Shown: piece by piece, positions 36,860-43,947 of the stretch
Numbering within the stretch: position 1 is the stretch's first letter
Layout: every line of letters starts with the position of its first letter
Assembly: GCF_963675585.1 (NCBI RefSeq)
Contig: NZ_OY776411.1
Coordinates: forward strand, 315,001 to 379,000
From: an uncultured Draconibacterium sp.
GTDB taxonomy: Bacteria; Bacteroidota; Bacteroidia; Bacteroidales; Prolixibacteraceae
Direction of reading: 5' to 3'
Length of the DNA: 64,000 nucleotides
Translations under genes and position numbers: made by a program
The notes under the pieces: model-generated
Databases searched by the model: none
What the model was told of the DNA's origin: nothing
The model's input: the letters and a program-made list of their open reading frames with translations, nothing else

Positions 36860-37498
36860 TTAACAACCTCCGGCTACTACAGTCGATTTTTTTCTGCGTT
36901 GTACCTGTACTTCCTGCTTCCCATTATCGTCGCCAACAGCTGCTCCTTCTTTTGGTGCGGCCATTTCAGCATAATCGTGACGCGCAAATCCAATAAAATA
37001 GGCATCGTCTTCTTCCGTTGCCAACAGGTCATCTTTATTATCGAAATAATAATTGTAACCTCCCAAAAGGAGTTTTATGTTATCGAATCCAGCCTGGTGA
37101 AACAACATCCACGGACCATTTGCGTGTAACTCGTCATCGCCATACAACACAACGGTTACATTCATGTTTTTCAGCTCCTCGAGCCTCTTGATATTTTCTT
37201 CAGTTATCAAGTTGTTTGCCGAAATATTCTCTGCTCCCGGAATATGTCCTTGTCCAAAAACAAAATTATTGCGGATATCAAAAAGAACAACATCCGATGT
37301 TTCTTTCTTAATTACTCCATCCAGTTCCCATGGATAAAAATAGGCTTCTGTTTCGGATAATTCGGTCACACTTTGATTCATATCCAACTGATACGATAGT
37401 AGCGGTTTCGACATTGTTAAAAAGCCTACTACCAGGAGAATTACAAAAACAGAAAGCGCGATTAATGTTCTCCACGGATTTAATTCATGTACATGCAT
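36860..37498 (-). CDS. Membrane-anchored rhodanese-like protein without catalytic Cys, ending in GGC
   Basis: A 212-residue protein. Residues ~10-30 form one membrane helix; the rest should face the periplasm. Residues ~55-160 have the rhodanese fold (VVLFDIRNNFVFGQGHIPGA, LLLGGYNYYF), but the active-site loop is VVLYGDDELHANG instead of a Cys loop. The only cysteine in the whole protein is the last residue, in a basic tail RRKKSTVVAGGC. The neighbouring gene product has the same design. It is the last gene of the seven-gene psr/yeeE operon and ends close to the terminator at 36778. It may carry sulfane sulfur on the flexible tail; that is inference. Confidence 0.85.
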   Translation of the reverse strand: MHVHELNPWRTLIALSVFVILLVVGFLTMSKPLLSYQLDMNQSVTELSETEAYFYPWELDGVIKKETSDVVLFDIRNNFVFGQGHIPGAENISANNLITEENIKRLEELKNMNVTVVLYGDDELHANGPWMLFHQAGFDNIKLLLGGYNYYFDNKDDLLATEEDDAYFIGFARHDYAEMAAPKEGAAVGDDNGKQEVQVQRRKKSTVVAGGC

Positions 37499-37529
37499 TG
37501 TTTGATTTTTTTTCGTTTTTGATATTCAA

Positions 37530-38141
37530 TTAACAACCTCCGGCAGCTACTGTAGTTTTCTCTTTTCTACGAACTTCCACTTTTGCTTTTGTTCCTTCAA
37601 CTTCTGCTTCGGCACCTGTAAAATACATCTGTGCTCCTTTTCTAAACGAATACGTTTCGTGAGCTGTATATGGTTCGTCTGCAGATGGTTCAACCGGATC
37701 GATAATGGTTTCCATCCATTTGTTTAAGCCACCCAACATCACATATGTGCTTTTGTAGCCCAAACGTTTTGTAAGCACCCAAACCTGATCCGCTTTAATA
37801 GCATCGTCAGAAATAAAAACAATTTTTGTTCCCGGAATTCCGAAATACGAAAGATTATCTTCGTTTAACAGACTATCAAGTGGAATATTAACTGAATTGG
37901 GTAATGAAAATGCGTCAAATTCATCTTCGCTGCGCACGTCAACCAACATGAGAGACGGGTCTCCTTTTATAATCATTTTGGCAACCTGATCGGTTGTTAC
38001 ATACCTGGTTGGCTGAATAATTTCCTGCATCAGCTTTGCAGGTTCAATTTGCTTTAGTTCCGTTTCTTTGTTTAGGAAAACTGTACCTACAGCAAGAACA
38101 AGCATTAATAGGGTAAGAAATATATAATTTCGGTTCATCAT
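37530..38141 (-). CDS. Second membrane-anchored rhodanese-like protein without catalytic Cys, ending in GGC
   Basis: A 203-residue protein with an N-terminal signal anchor (IFLTLLMLVLAVGTVFL) and a rhodanese domain at ~50-150 (LMLVDVRSEDEFDAFSLPNS, VMLGGLNKWME). The catalytic loop reads IVFISDDAIKADQ, with Ser/Asp where Cys is expected. As in the gene at 36860, the sole cysteine is the final residue, in the tail RRKEKTTVAAGGC. The shared tail but divergent bodies suggest duplicated scaffolds kept for the tail. It lies one base after the YeeE gene at 38143 and 31 bases before the second rhodanese-like gene. Confidence 0.85.
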   Translation of the reverse strand: MMNRNYIFLTLLMLVLAVGTVFLNKETELKQIEPAKLMQEIIQPTRYVTTDQVAKMIIKGDPSLMLVDVRSEDEFDAFSLPNSVNIPLDSLLNEDNLSYFGIPGTKIVFISDDAIKADQVWVLTKRLGYKSTYVMLGGLNKWMETIIDPVEPSADEPYTAHETYSFRKGAQMYFTGAEAEVEGTKAKVEVRRKEKTTVAAGGC

Positions 38142-38142
38142 T

Positions 38143-38745
38143 TTAGAATTTATACTGGTTCATATTCTTTCTCACACGTTTTTCGATAAACATTGTACCC
38201 CAGAAAGCTGCCAAAGCCACCACAGTAAATGCAAGTGCAAACCAATGCGCCGGAATCCCGGTTACATCGGTGAGGGTAACATTTCCCATTGCTCCGCTGG
38301 TAAAGAAATCGCCAAACAGAGGATAAGCCAACGAGAAAGCAAAGATTCCGAGATACAAACCAACTGTAAAAAATACAGCATCCAGTTTACCAATTGCAAT
38401 TCCGGTAAAACTGGTACCCGGACAATATCCTCCAATAATAAATCCAAATCCCATAATTACACCTCCCACAATCATTGGAGTTAAAAAGGTTGGAAGAATA
38501 AATATTTTTGACAAATCGAGCCAGCCGAGGTAATCGAAATACATTATGCCGACCATTGCAACAATTAAGGCAGTAAAAAATACGCGAAGAACAACAAAGT
38601 TGTATCCGTAAAATACACCTGCAAGATTTCTTGATGATGAAAAGCCGGAAGCTTCCAGAATAAATCCAAAGGCTACTCCAATTAAAATAGCGATTACAAA
38701 ATCCCAGCCTCCACCTATTATACCGTTAGGAATTAAAGGTCCCAT
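38143..38745 (-). CDS. YeeE/YedE half-size sulfur transporter
   Basis: A 200-residue protein with about six hydrophobic segments. GVAFGFILEASGFSSSRN and the core motif GFGFIIGGYCPGTSFTG, with its conserved Cys, mark the YeeE/YedE family; in the full-length thiosulfate importer TsuA such cysteines relay thiosulfate through the channel. Here the transporter is split: the preceding gene (38771-39307) encodes the other half with a different Cys motif. The two probably assemble to import or export thiosulfate or sulfane sulfur for the molybdoenzyme and rhodanese-like partners in the same operon. Confidence 0.9.
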   Translation of the reverse strand: MGPLIPNGIIGGGWDFVIAILIGVAFGFILEASGFSSSRNLAGVFYGYNFVVLRVFFTALIVAMVGIMYFDYLGWLDLSKIFILPTFLTPMIVGGVIMGFGFIIGGYCPGTSFTGIAIGKLDAVFFTVGLYLGIFAFSLAYPLFGDFFTSGAMGNVTLTDVTGIPAHWFALAFTVVALAAFWGTMFIEKRVRKNMNQYKF

Positions 38746-38770
38746 TCTTATAATTTTTTAATGTTTAAAA

Positions 38771-39307
38771 CTAAATCCACATTTTTCTGAAAAAATAGGA
38801 GATTACGTATCCAGTACCAAAAATGGCAAACATTACAATAACTCCTCCCAAAGCAAAGGTGGCTGTTCCACTCAATGCGGCTCCACTGGTACAACCACGT
38901 CCAAACTGACTGCCGATACCAAAAAGAGCTCCACCAATAGCAGCATAAATCCAACGTCGTTTGCTGGTAATTTTTGGTCCGTGATCGGTACGGAATTTTT
39001 TGGTACGCCCAAAAATGATACCTGATAATAAACCTCCCAGCAGAACACCCAACGATTCGAAAACTAACCAGGTGTACATTGGTGAATGATCGTCGCTAAC
39101 AAACTGGCCCATATACGAGTTTGCTTTGGTTGCTGACGGAGCAATCGTATTCGATGTGGTAACAACAGTACTTTTAATAGCACCACTTGCACCTAAACCA
39201 CGTCCGGTAATGTAAACCGTTGCCAAAATCAGCAAGCCAAGTAAAACACCTCCCAGGTATGGATTGATATATTTTGGCTGATCGGTGATAGTATTATTCA
39301 TATTCAT
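38771..39307 (-). CDS. YeeE/YedE half-size sulfur transporter (partner)
   Basis: A 178-residue membrane protein with about four or five hydrophobic segments. The C-terminal half has GGALFGIGSQFGRGCTSGAA then LSG, the second type of YeeE cysteine motif. A polar stretch at ~45-75 separates the first helix from the rest. Start at ATG 39307; a second ATG two codons later is equally possible. It is 25 bases upstream of the other half-transporter and 19 bases downstream of the NrfD-like gene, so cotranscription is likely. Confidence 0.88.
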   Translation of the reverse strand: MNMNNTITDQPKYINPYLGGVLLGLLILATVYITGRGLGASGAIKSTVVTTSNTIAPSATKANSYMGQFVSDDHSPMYTWLVFESLGVLLGGLLSGIIFGRTKKFRTDHGPKITSKRRWIYAAIGGALFGIGSQFGRGCTSGAALSGTATFALGGVIVMFAIFGTGYVISYFFRKMWI

Positions 39308-39326
39308 TTTATTGAATTTTACGGAA

Positions 39327-40268
39327 TTAGTATAAATATCGGGTTATCTGTCCGGCTTCAACCATTATAAAACGGAACATTAAACCGCCAAACAAAATAA
39401 GTACGGGTGGCAACCATTTCGGAACGTGAAATCCCCAGATTTCCAAGGTTTCCAGAACAGCAGGAAATACAAGCCCCAACAGAACCACAAATACCCAAAA
39501 ACTTACGGTAAAAGGACCACCCAGGAACAATTTAGCTGCTTCGATACTGGTTTCCGAACCTGCCAAAAATCCCATAAAAAGGTGAATAATCAGGAAGATC
39601 TCAACAAAGATAAAGACCAAATCAATTCGACTTAATATTTTCCGTTCGGCCGCATCTTTACTCATCCAAATTGTTGCAGCCAATCCTGTTGAAAATCCTG
39701 AGACAAGAAACAATGGCCCAAGTATGGATGTATTCCAAAGTGGGCGGGCGTTAAATGCCGATAAAAGAATACCGGTGTAAACTCCGAGTATAATTGCATA
39801 GATCATCATTATCCACGCCAAGGGAACACGTTGTTTTATTACAAATGCTTCAAATTTGTCCAGAAACTTAAACTTCCAATCCCACCAGGGCAAAATTTCT
39901 TTCATATAACTGGCTACCCAAATCAGCGACAATGGAGTAATAATCATCAATGTCCAGGCGCCCCATCCCATTGGAGATTCCAAACGAATGGTGGTATACA
40001 ACTGCCAGAAATAGAGTTTGTGTTTTAAATCCCAGAACAATGCGCCAAGACCAAGTACAAGTGCTATTGGAGCCAATAAAGGCGCCCACTTTACGGCGGT
40101 CTGCATTTCTTTTTCCTTACCTCTAACTACAAAATAACCGGCAAAAAACAGAATACCTGCAGCCAATCCACCCAAAAATAAATAAAGGGGAATTTGCCAA
40201 TGCCAGATTTTTAAGAATGGATCAATATTCGGTATATTTCGTCCACTAACAAATAATTCTTCTTTCAT
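39327..40268 (-). CDS. psrC: NrfD/PsrC-like quinone-interacting membrane subunit
   Basis: A 313-residue protein with eight predicted helices. The N-terminal KIWHWQIPLYLFLGGLAAGI is the typical NrfD/PsrC start; later come GVYTGILLSAFNARPLWN and the Glu/Asn-bearing helices near the quinone site. It contains no haem ligand pattern, as expected for this family. With the ferredoxin-like and molybdopterin subunits just upstream it forms a PsrABC-type complex linking the quinone pool to a periplasmic sulfur substrate. Symbol by analogy; polysulfide, thiosulfate or another substrate is possible. Confidence 0.88.
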   Translation of the reverse strand: MKEELFVSGRNIPNIDPFLKIWHWQIPLYLFLGGLAAGILFFAGYFVVRGKEKEMQTAVKWAPLLAPIALVLGLGALFWDLKHKLYFWQLYTTIRLESPMGWGAWTLMIITPLSLIWVASYMKEILPWWDWKFKFLDKFEAFVIKQRVPLAWIMMIYAIILGVYTGILLSAFNARPLWNTSILGPLFLVSGFSTGLAATIWMSKDAAERKILSRIDLVFIFVEIFLIIHLFMGFLAGSETSIEAAKLFLGGPFTVSFWVFVVLLGLVFPAVLETLEIWGFHVPKWLPPVLILFGGLMFRFIMVEAGQITRYLY

Positions 40269-40286
40269 TTTGTTCTAGTTTATTTT

Positions 40287-40820
40287 TTAGGTAAGAAAAT
40301 ATAGTTGTGGTTTTGTACCGGCTTCCGGAGCCAGAACTTTCCATTTGCGATCTTTTAATGCCAATGAAACAGCACTGTTTGGATCGTCTAAATCGCCAAA
40401 ATGTAAACAGCTTGTAGGACAAACGTCTACACAGGCAGGATTTTGTCCTTTTTCAACGCGATGAATACAAAAAGTACATTTATCAACGTGTCCATCAGGA
40501 TGTGGATAACGTGCATCGTACGGGCACGACTCAATGCAGGCACCGCAGCCAATACATTTATGCGGCGTTACCAAAACCACTCCGCCGTCAACAATATGAC
40601 TTGCTCCTGTTGGGCAACAACGCACACAAGGCGAATTGTCGCAATGGTTACAACGCTCGGAACGAAACTCCAGGCTCAAACTTGGATAGGTTCCATCTAC
40701 TCTCTCCACGATCCAGTCACGGCAGTAACCGTGCGGAACATTATTCTCTGTTTGACAGGCAACTACACAGTCGCCACATCCGACACATTTTTTTGTGTCT
40801 ATTGCCATTGCATATCTCAT
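40287..40820 (-). CDS. psrB: Four-cluster ferredoxin subunit (PsrB/NrfC-like)
   Basis: A 177-residue electron-transfer subunit with four cysteine groups for [4Fe-4S] clusters: CVGCGDCVVACQ, CNHCDNSPCVRCCP, CIGCGACIESCP and CTFCIHRVEKGQNPACVDVC. This order is typical of the DmsB/PsrB/NrfC family. No signal peptide is needed, as such subunits travel with the Tat-exported catalytic partner. Its ATG overlaps the stop codon of the catalytic gene by 4 bases, so translation is coupled. Confidence 0.93.
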   Translation of the reverse strand: MRYAMAIDTKKCVGCGDCVVACQTENNVPHGYCRDWIVERVDGTYPSLSLEFRSERCNHCDNSPCVRCCPTGASHIVDGGVVLVTPHKCIGCGACIESCPYDARYPHPDGHVDKCTFCIHRVEKGQNPACVDVCPTSCLHFGDLDDPNSAVSLALKDRKWKVLAPEAGTKPQLYFLT

Positions 40821-43072
40821 GCTTTAGCCTCCTTTCTATTCAAAGCCGGGTCTTCTTTTAAAAACGTAATAAAGTTTCCTCTCATTCCGGTTCCTCCCAT
40901 TATAGGGTCAACCATCACATTTGTTATCATTTCGGTATCAGCTGCACCGCGCCCAAATGCCCGCGACAATTTTTTATTGGCATGACCAAAACCATGCACC
41001 ATATAAACCGAATCCCATCTGATTCTTTCAGTTACACGAACTTTTACAGGGAATGTTGTTAAGGCACCGTCCTGGTTTTTCAACCACACTTCCTGTCCTT
41101 TTTTCAATCCCCATAAATCGGCCACCTTTGGATTTACCCAAACACTGTTTTCGCTCATTAAATCCGATAAGTTTGGATTGTTAATGGTTCGGCTGAATGT
41201 GTGCATTGGTGCGCGTCCGTATATTAAACGGTAGAAATTGGCCGGCGGCTCCGGATGTTTTGTATATTTTGGGATTGCATCAAAACCATGATCTGCAAAG
41301 TCCACTGAATACAATTCGATTTTTCCTGTATTTGTATTGAATTCAAAATCTTCCCCATCGCCCAAATACAATGGGCCACTCTTCCTTGGGAATTTTTTGA
41401 TTCCTATTTTTTTCATTTCTTCCAACGAAGTACCCAGCTGTTTTAACTGCCAGTCAATCACTTCTGCGTAATCATCGTAGTTAAAATAATCGTGCAAGCC
41501 CAGGCGCTCACCAAGTTGTTTCGCAATCCACCAACCCGGTTTCGAGTTGTATTTTGGCTCAATGGCCGGCATACGCAAGGCGATATTCGGTTCGCGGTTA
41601 GCTGCCGAACGAATAACATCATAACGCTCCAGGTAAGTTGCTTCAGGGAAAATTACATCGGCATAACCGGTAACCTCCATTGGCATTGTATCCATTACCG
41701 CAATAAACTCAACAGATGCTGCTGCTTCTTTGAATAATGGTTTATCGGGCATAGCAAGTGGAAGGTTAGTTCCGGCAATCAGCCACGCTTTTACCTGGTG
41801 TTCATATTCATATCTCGGAATAGAAGCCTTTAGCAATTCGGTTGTAATCCCCATTGTTGCCAAGGGATATTTATCGCCATTCCAATCTTTCCATCCCCAT
41901 TTCGTTTCCGGATAATGAGGCTGTGGAAATTCAGGAATTTTTACGCCTTCAGCAAAATACAAACTGCCTCGTTTACCCCAGGCACCCAGCAATGCCGACA
42001 AAATAGCCATTGCACGTGCACGCTGCGTATCGTCGCCATACCAAACCAGGTGACGTCCCGGATGTATAACTACTGCAGGTGCAGCTCCGGCCATTTCTTT
42101 GGCTGTTCTCCGTATTTGCTCAGGCTCAATGTCTGTAATTCCGTAAGCCCATTCCGGAGTCATATTTTTAACGTGTTCTTTTAGCTGATCAAAACCAAAA
42201 GTATATTGTTCAACAAAATCTTTATCAAACAGTTCTTCATATATTAACACATGAATCCAGGCCATTATAAGGGCAATATCGGTTGCCGGCTTAATAGGCA
42301 ACCAGTGACTGGAATGTGCAGCTGCAGTTGAAAAGCGAGGATCAACTGTAATAATTGTAGCGCCATTATCAATGGCTTCCGACATTTCCTGCACCTGCGA
42401 GTTGTGCATGTTTTCGCCAATGTGCGATCCGATTAATACCAAACATTTTGTGTCGCGAATGTCAGTACTTTCAGGCGACCCTACATAAGCCCCAAAAGTT
42501 GAAAAATAAGCCGACATACGTGGCCCGCGACAATTGGCAAAAGCCGGTTCGGCATTACTTTCAGAGCCATAGGCACGCAGAAGATGATGAAATTGGCCGC
42601 CGGGAGTACCGTGATTAAACAAACCAAAAGCTTCCGGTCCGTGTTTCTCTTTCACTTCTTTCATTTTATTTGCAACAGTGTCGAGTGCTTCCTCCCATGT
42701 TGCCTCTCTGAAATACTGCGAACCGTCGTCACGGGTTTCTCTGATTAGCGGAGTTTTTAATCGATCTTCGTCGTACACCATACCAACGCCACCGGTGCCT
42801 CTCGGACACAAACGGCCATTGCAGTGCGGATCGTTTTTGTTCCCCAAAATTTTTCGGATACGACCATTTTTATCGACATAAGCCCAGGCCGAACACTTCC
42901 AGAAGCATACTTCGCAGTAGGTTGGATACGGAGTAAGGTCTTCGTCGCTTACCGGTCCTTCAGATTTCGACTCGAACAGTCCAAATCCTTTTGACCCCAA
43001 TGCCTTGTAGCTAATTGCTGCGGCACCGGCTCCAACTGTTGAAATTTTAATAAAGTCCCGTCTTGTTTTCAT
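40817..43072 (-). CDS. psrA: Molybdopterin oxidoreductase, PsrA/PhsA-like catalytic subunit
   Basis: A 751-residue molybdo-bis-PGD enzyme. The ATG at 43072 gives a Tat signal (KTRRDFIKI); a TTG 45 bases upstream is less likely. The [4Fe-4S] motif is CEVCFWKC followed by GRLCPRG; the Mo ligand appears to be Cys in AFANCRGPRM, as in polysulfide, thiosulfate and arsenate reductases. Later motifs include LIGSHIGENMHNSQ and GRAPMHTFSRTINNP. YeeE and rhodanese-like neighbours favour a sulfur substrate. It leads the seven-gene operon down to 36860. An inverted repeat and -7 box lie upstream; mobA at 56380 could finish its cofactor. Confidence 0.88.
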   Translation of the reverse strand: MKTRRDFIKISTVGAGAAAISYKALGSKGFGLFESKSEGPVSDEDLTPYPTYCEVCFWKCSAWAYVDKNGRIRKILGNKNDPHCNGRLCPRGTGGVGMVYDEDRLKTPLIRETRDDGSQYFREATWEEALDTVANKMKEVKEKHGPEAFGLFNHGTPGGQFHHLLRAYGSESNAEPAFANCRGPRMSAYFSTFGAYVGSPESTDIRDTKCLVLIGSHIGENMHNSQVQEMSEAIDNGATIITVDPRFSTAAAHSSHWLPIKPATDIALIMAWIHVLIYEELFDKDFVEQYTFGFDQLKEHVKNMTPEWAYGITDIEPEQIRRTAKEMAGAAPAVVIHPGRHLVWYGDDTQRARAMAILSALLGAWGKRGSLYFAEGVKIPEFPQPHYPETKWGWKDWNGDKYPLATMGITTELLKASIPRYEYEHQVKAWLIAGTNLPLAMPDKPLFKEAAASVEFIAVMDTMPMEVTGYADVIFPEATYLERYDVIRSAANREPNIALRMPAIEPKYNSKPGWWIAKQLGERLGLHDYFNYDDYAEVIDWQLKQLGTSLEEMKKIGIKKFPRKSGPLYLGDGEDFEFNTNTGKIELYSVDFADHGFDAIPKYTKHPEPPANFYRLIYGRAPMHTFSRTINNPNLSDLMSENSVWVNPKVADLWGLKKGQEVWLKNQDGALTTFPVKVRVTERIRWDSVYMVHGFGHANKKLSRAFGRGAADTEMITNVMVDPIMGGTGMRGNFITFLKEDPALNRKEAKA

Positions 43073-43172
43073 TCTTCTACTATATTTTGAGCTAAACTTT
43101 AAGTTCTTTTTATTCAAAATAATATGGGAATATCAAAAACCATAAAGCTACTTTCATTATATAAAAACTAGT

Positions 43173-43200
43173 ATATCTAAATATTTACAGAATTAGATAT
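43173..43200. promoter_or_regulatory. 8-bp inverted repeat at the psrA transcription start
   Basis: ATATCTAA (43173-43180) and TTAGATAT (43193-43200) are exact reverse complements with a 12-base spacer. It lies just downstream of the psrA -7 box (43216-43209), where a bound repressor would block initiation. Confidence 0.5.
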
Positions 43201-43208
43201 TCAGGTGG

Positions 43209-43216
43209 CAAATATA
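43209..43216 (-). promoter_or_regulatory. -7 box of the psrABC-yeeE-rhodanese operon
   Basis: On the minus strand TATATTTG matches TAnnTTTG exactly. It would give a leader of about 130 bases before the ATG at 43072. No TTG at the ideal upstream distance. Confidence 0.5.
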
Positions 43217-43357
43217 GAAAGTAAAACTGGAAAAAGTAAGGGACAAAACCAATTTGAAACCGTTAAAAATAAGCCACTTGCAGCATTACTCAATAAACTA
43301 CAAATGTTCATAACTACTTATGCGTACTGCCCTTGAAGAAACAAATGCACGTGAATT

Positions 43358-43387
43358 ATATCGAAATAAATTACTCCATTTCGATAT
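43358..43387. promoter_or_regulatory. 10-bp perfect inverted repeat in the divergent region
   Basis: ATATCGAAAT (43358-43367) and ATTTCGATAT (43378-43387) are exact reverse complements with a 10-base spacer, so centres of the arms are two helical turns apart. That spacing suits a dimeric regulator or two dimers. It is about 140 bases upstream of the Rieske -7 box. It could also be a hairpin in an unannotated RNA. Confidence 0.5.
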
Positions 43388-43527
43388 CAACTATGTTATA
43401 AAACAGTGGTCTTATGTTTTTTTCATTTAAAAAAATGAATAAGAAATCAGTTCCAGTTATTGTAAAATAAAAATCTCCCACAAACGCAATTCAAAATGAT
43501 TCAATTCTTTTGATGTTTTCAATTTAT

Positions 43528-43535
43528 TACTTTTG
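43528..43535 (+). promoter_or_regulatory. -7 box of the Rieske/cytochrome b operon
   Basis: TACTTTTG matches TAnnTTTG and ends 13 bases before the ATG at 43549. TTG at 43510-43512 is 15 bases upstream of it, slightly close. The box lies inside a longer open frame, which argues for the ATG at 43549 as the true start. Confidence 0.5.
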
Positions 43536-43548
43536 TTTCGTTAAAAAT

Positions 43549-43947
43549 ATGGAGATGACATCAAATACCAGACGAATATTTTTTAAAATAGCGGTGCTTG
43601 CGATAGCTGCTTTTTTTGTGTTCATCTGGAATAAACTCATCCTGCAACATTTAAACACAATACAACATTCAAAAACGGTGGTTCCGTTTAATAAAAACAA
43701 GGTGGTTTCGTTTTACGACAATTACATAGTTGTTAATCAAAACGAAACAACCACTGTGCTGAGTACCCGGTGTTCGCACCTGGGATGTAAAATCAATGAG
43801 CTTGAAAACGGGAAATTAGTTTGCCCATGCCATGGTTCGGAATACGATTTAAGCGGAAAAGTAATAAAAGGGCCGGCTTTTAAAAACCTTGAAGTAATTC
43901 CTTCGAAAGTAATTTCAAATGGAGAAAGTATTGAAATCGGAAACTAA
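43549..43947 (+). CDS. Rieske [2Fe-2S] protein
   Basis: A 132-residue protein with an N-terminal membrane anchor (IFFKIAVLAIAAFFVFIW) and a small Rieske domain. The cluster motifs are CSHLGC and CPCHGSEYD, giving two His and two Cys ligands plus the extra Cys pair that forms the disulfide of high-potential Rieske proteins. The domain is minimal, without the extra loops of bc1 proteins. Its 3' end overlaps the start of the cytochrome b/c gene by 29 bases, so they form a quinol-oxidising pair. It accepts electrons from quinol on the periplasmic side. Confidence 0.93.
   Translation: MEMTSNTRRIFFKIAVLAIAAFFVFIWNKLILQHLNTIQHSKTVVPFNKNKVVSFYDNYIVVNQNETTTVLSTRCSHLGCKINELENGKLVCPCHGSEYDLSGKVIKGPAFKNLEVIPSKVISNGESIEIGN

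Larger units (their letters stand above)
43073..43548. other. 476-base divergent regulatory region, no gene seen
   Basis: The spacer between psrA (minus) and the Rieske gene (plus) has no credible open frame. It holds two strong inverted repeats (43173-43200 and 43358-43387), a third short AT-only stem (TTCATTT / AAATGAA, 43422-43439) and -7 boxes in both directions. This density of dyads suggests control of both respiratory operons from here. Confidence 0.6.

Noticed and set aside
36860-38141. Annotating the two rhodanese-like proteins as active sulfurtransferases
   Set aside because: Both lack the catalytic loop cysteine, so ordinary rhodanese activity is not supported.
40443-40985. A 180-codon plus-strand frame opposite psrB/psrA
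   Set aside because: The opposite strand codes for clear four-cluster ferredoxin motifs and the molybdoenzyme C-terminus; this frame is a shadow.
43422-43439. TTCATTT/AAATGAA stem near the Rieske promoter as an operator
   Set aside because: It consists almost only of A and T runs and can arise by chance; noted only as part of the divergent region.
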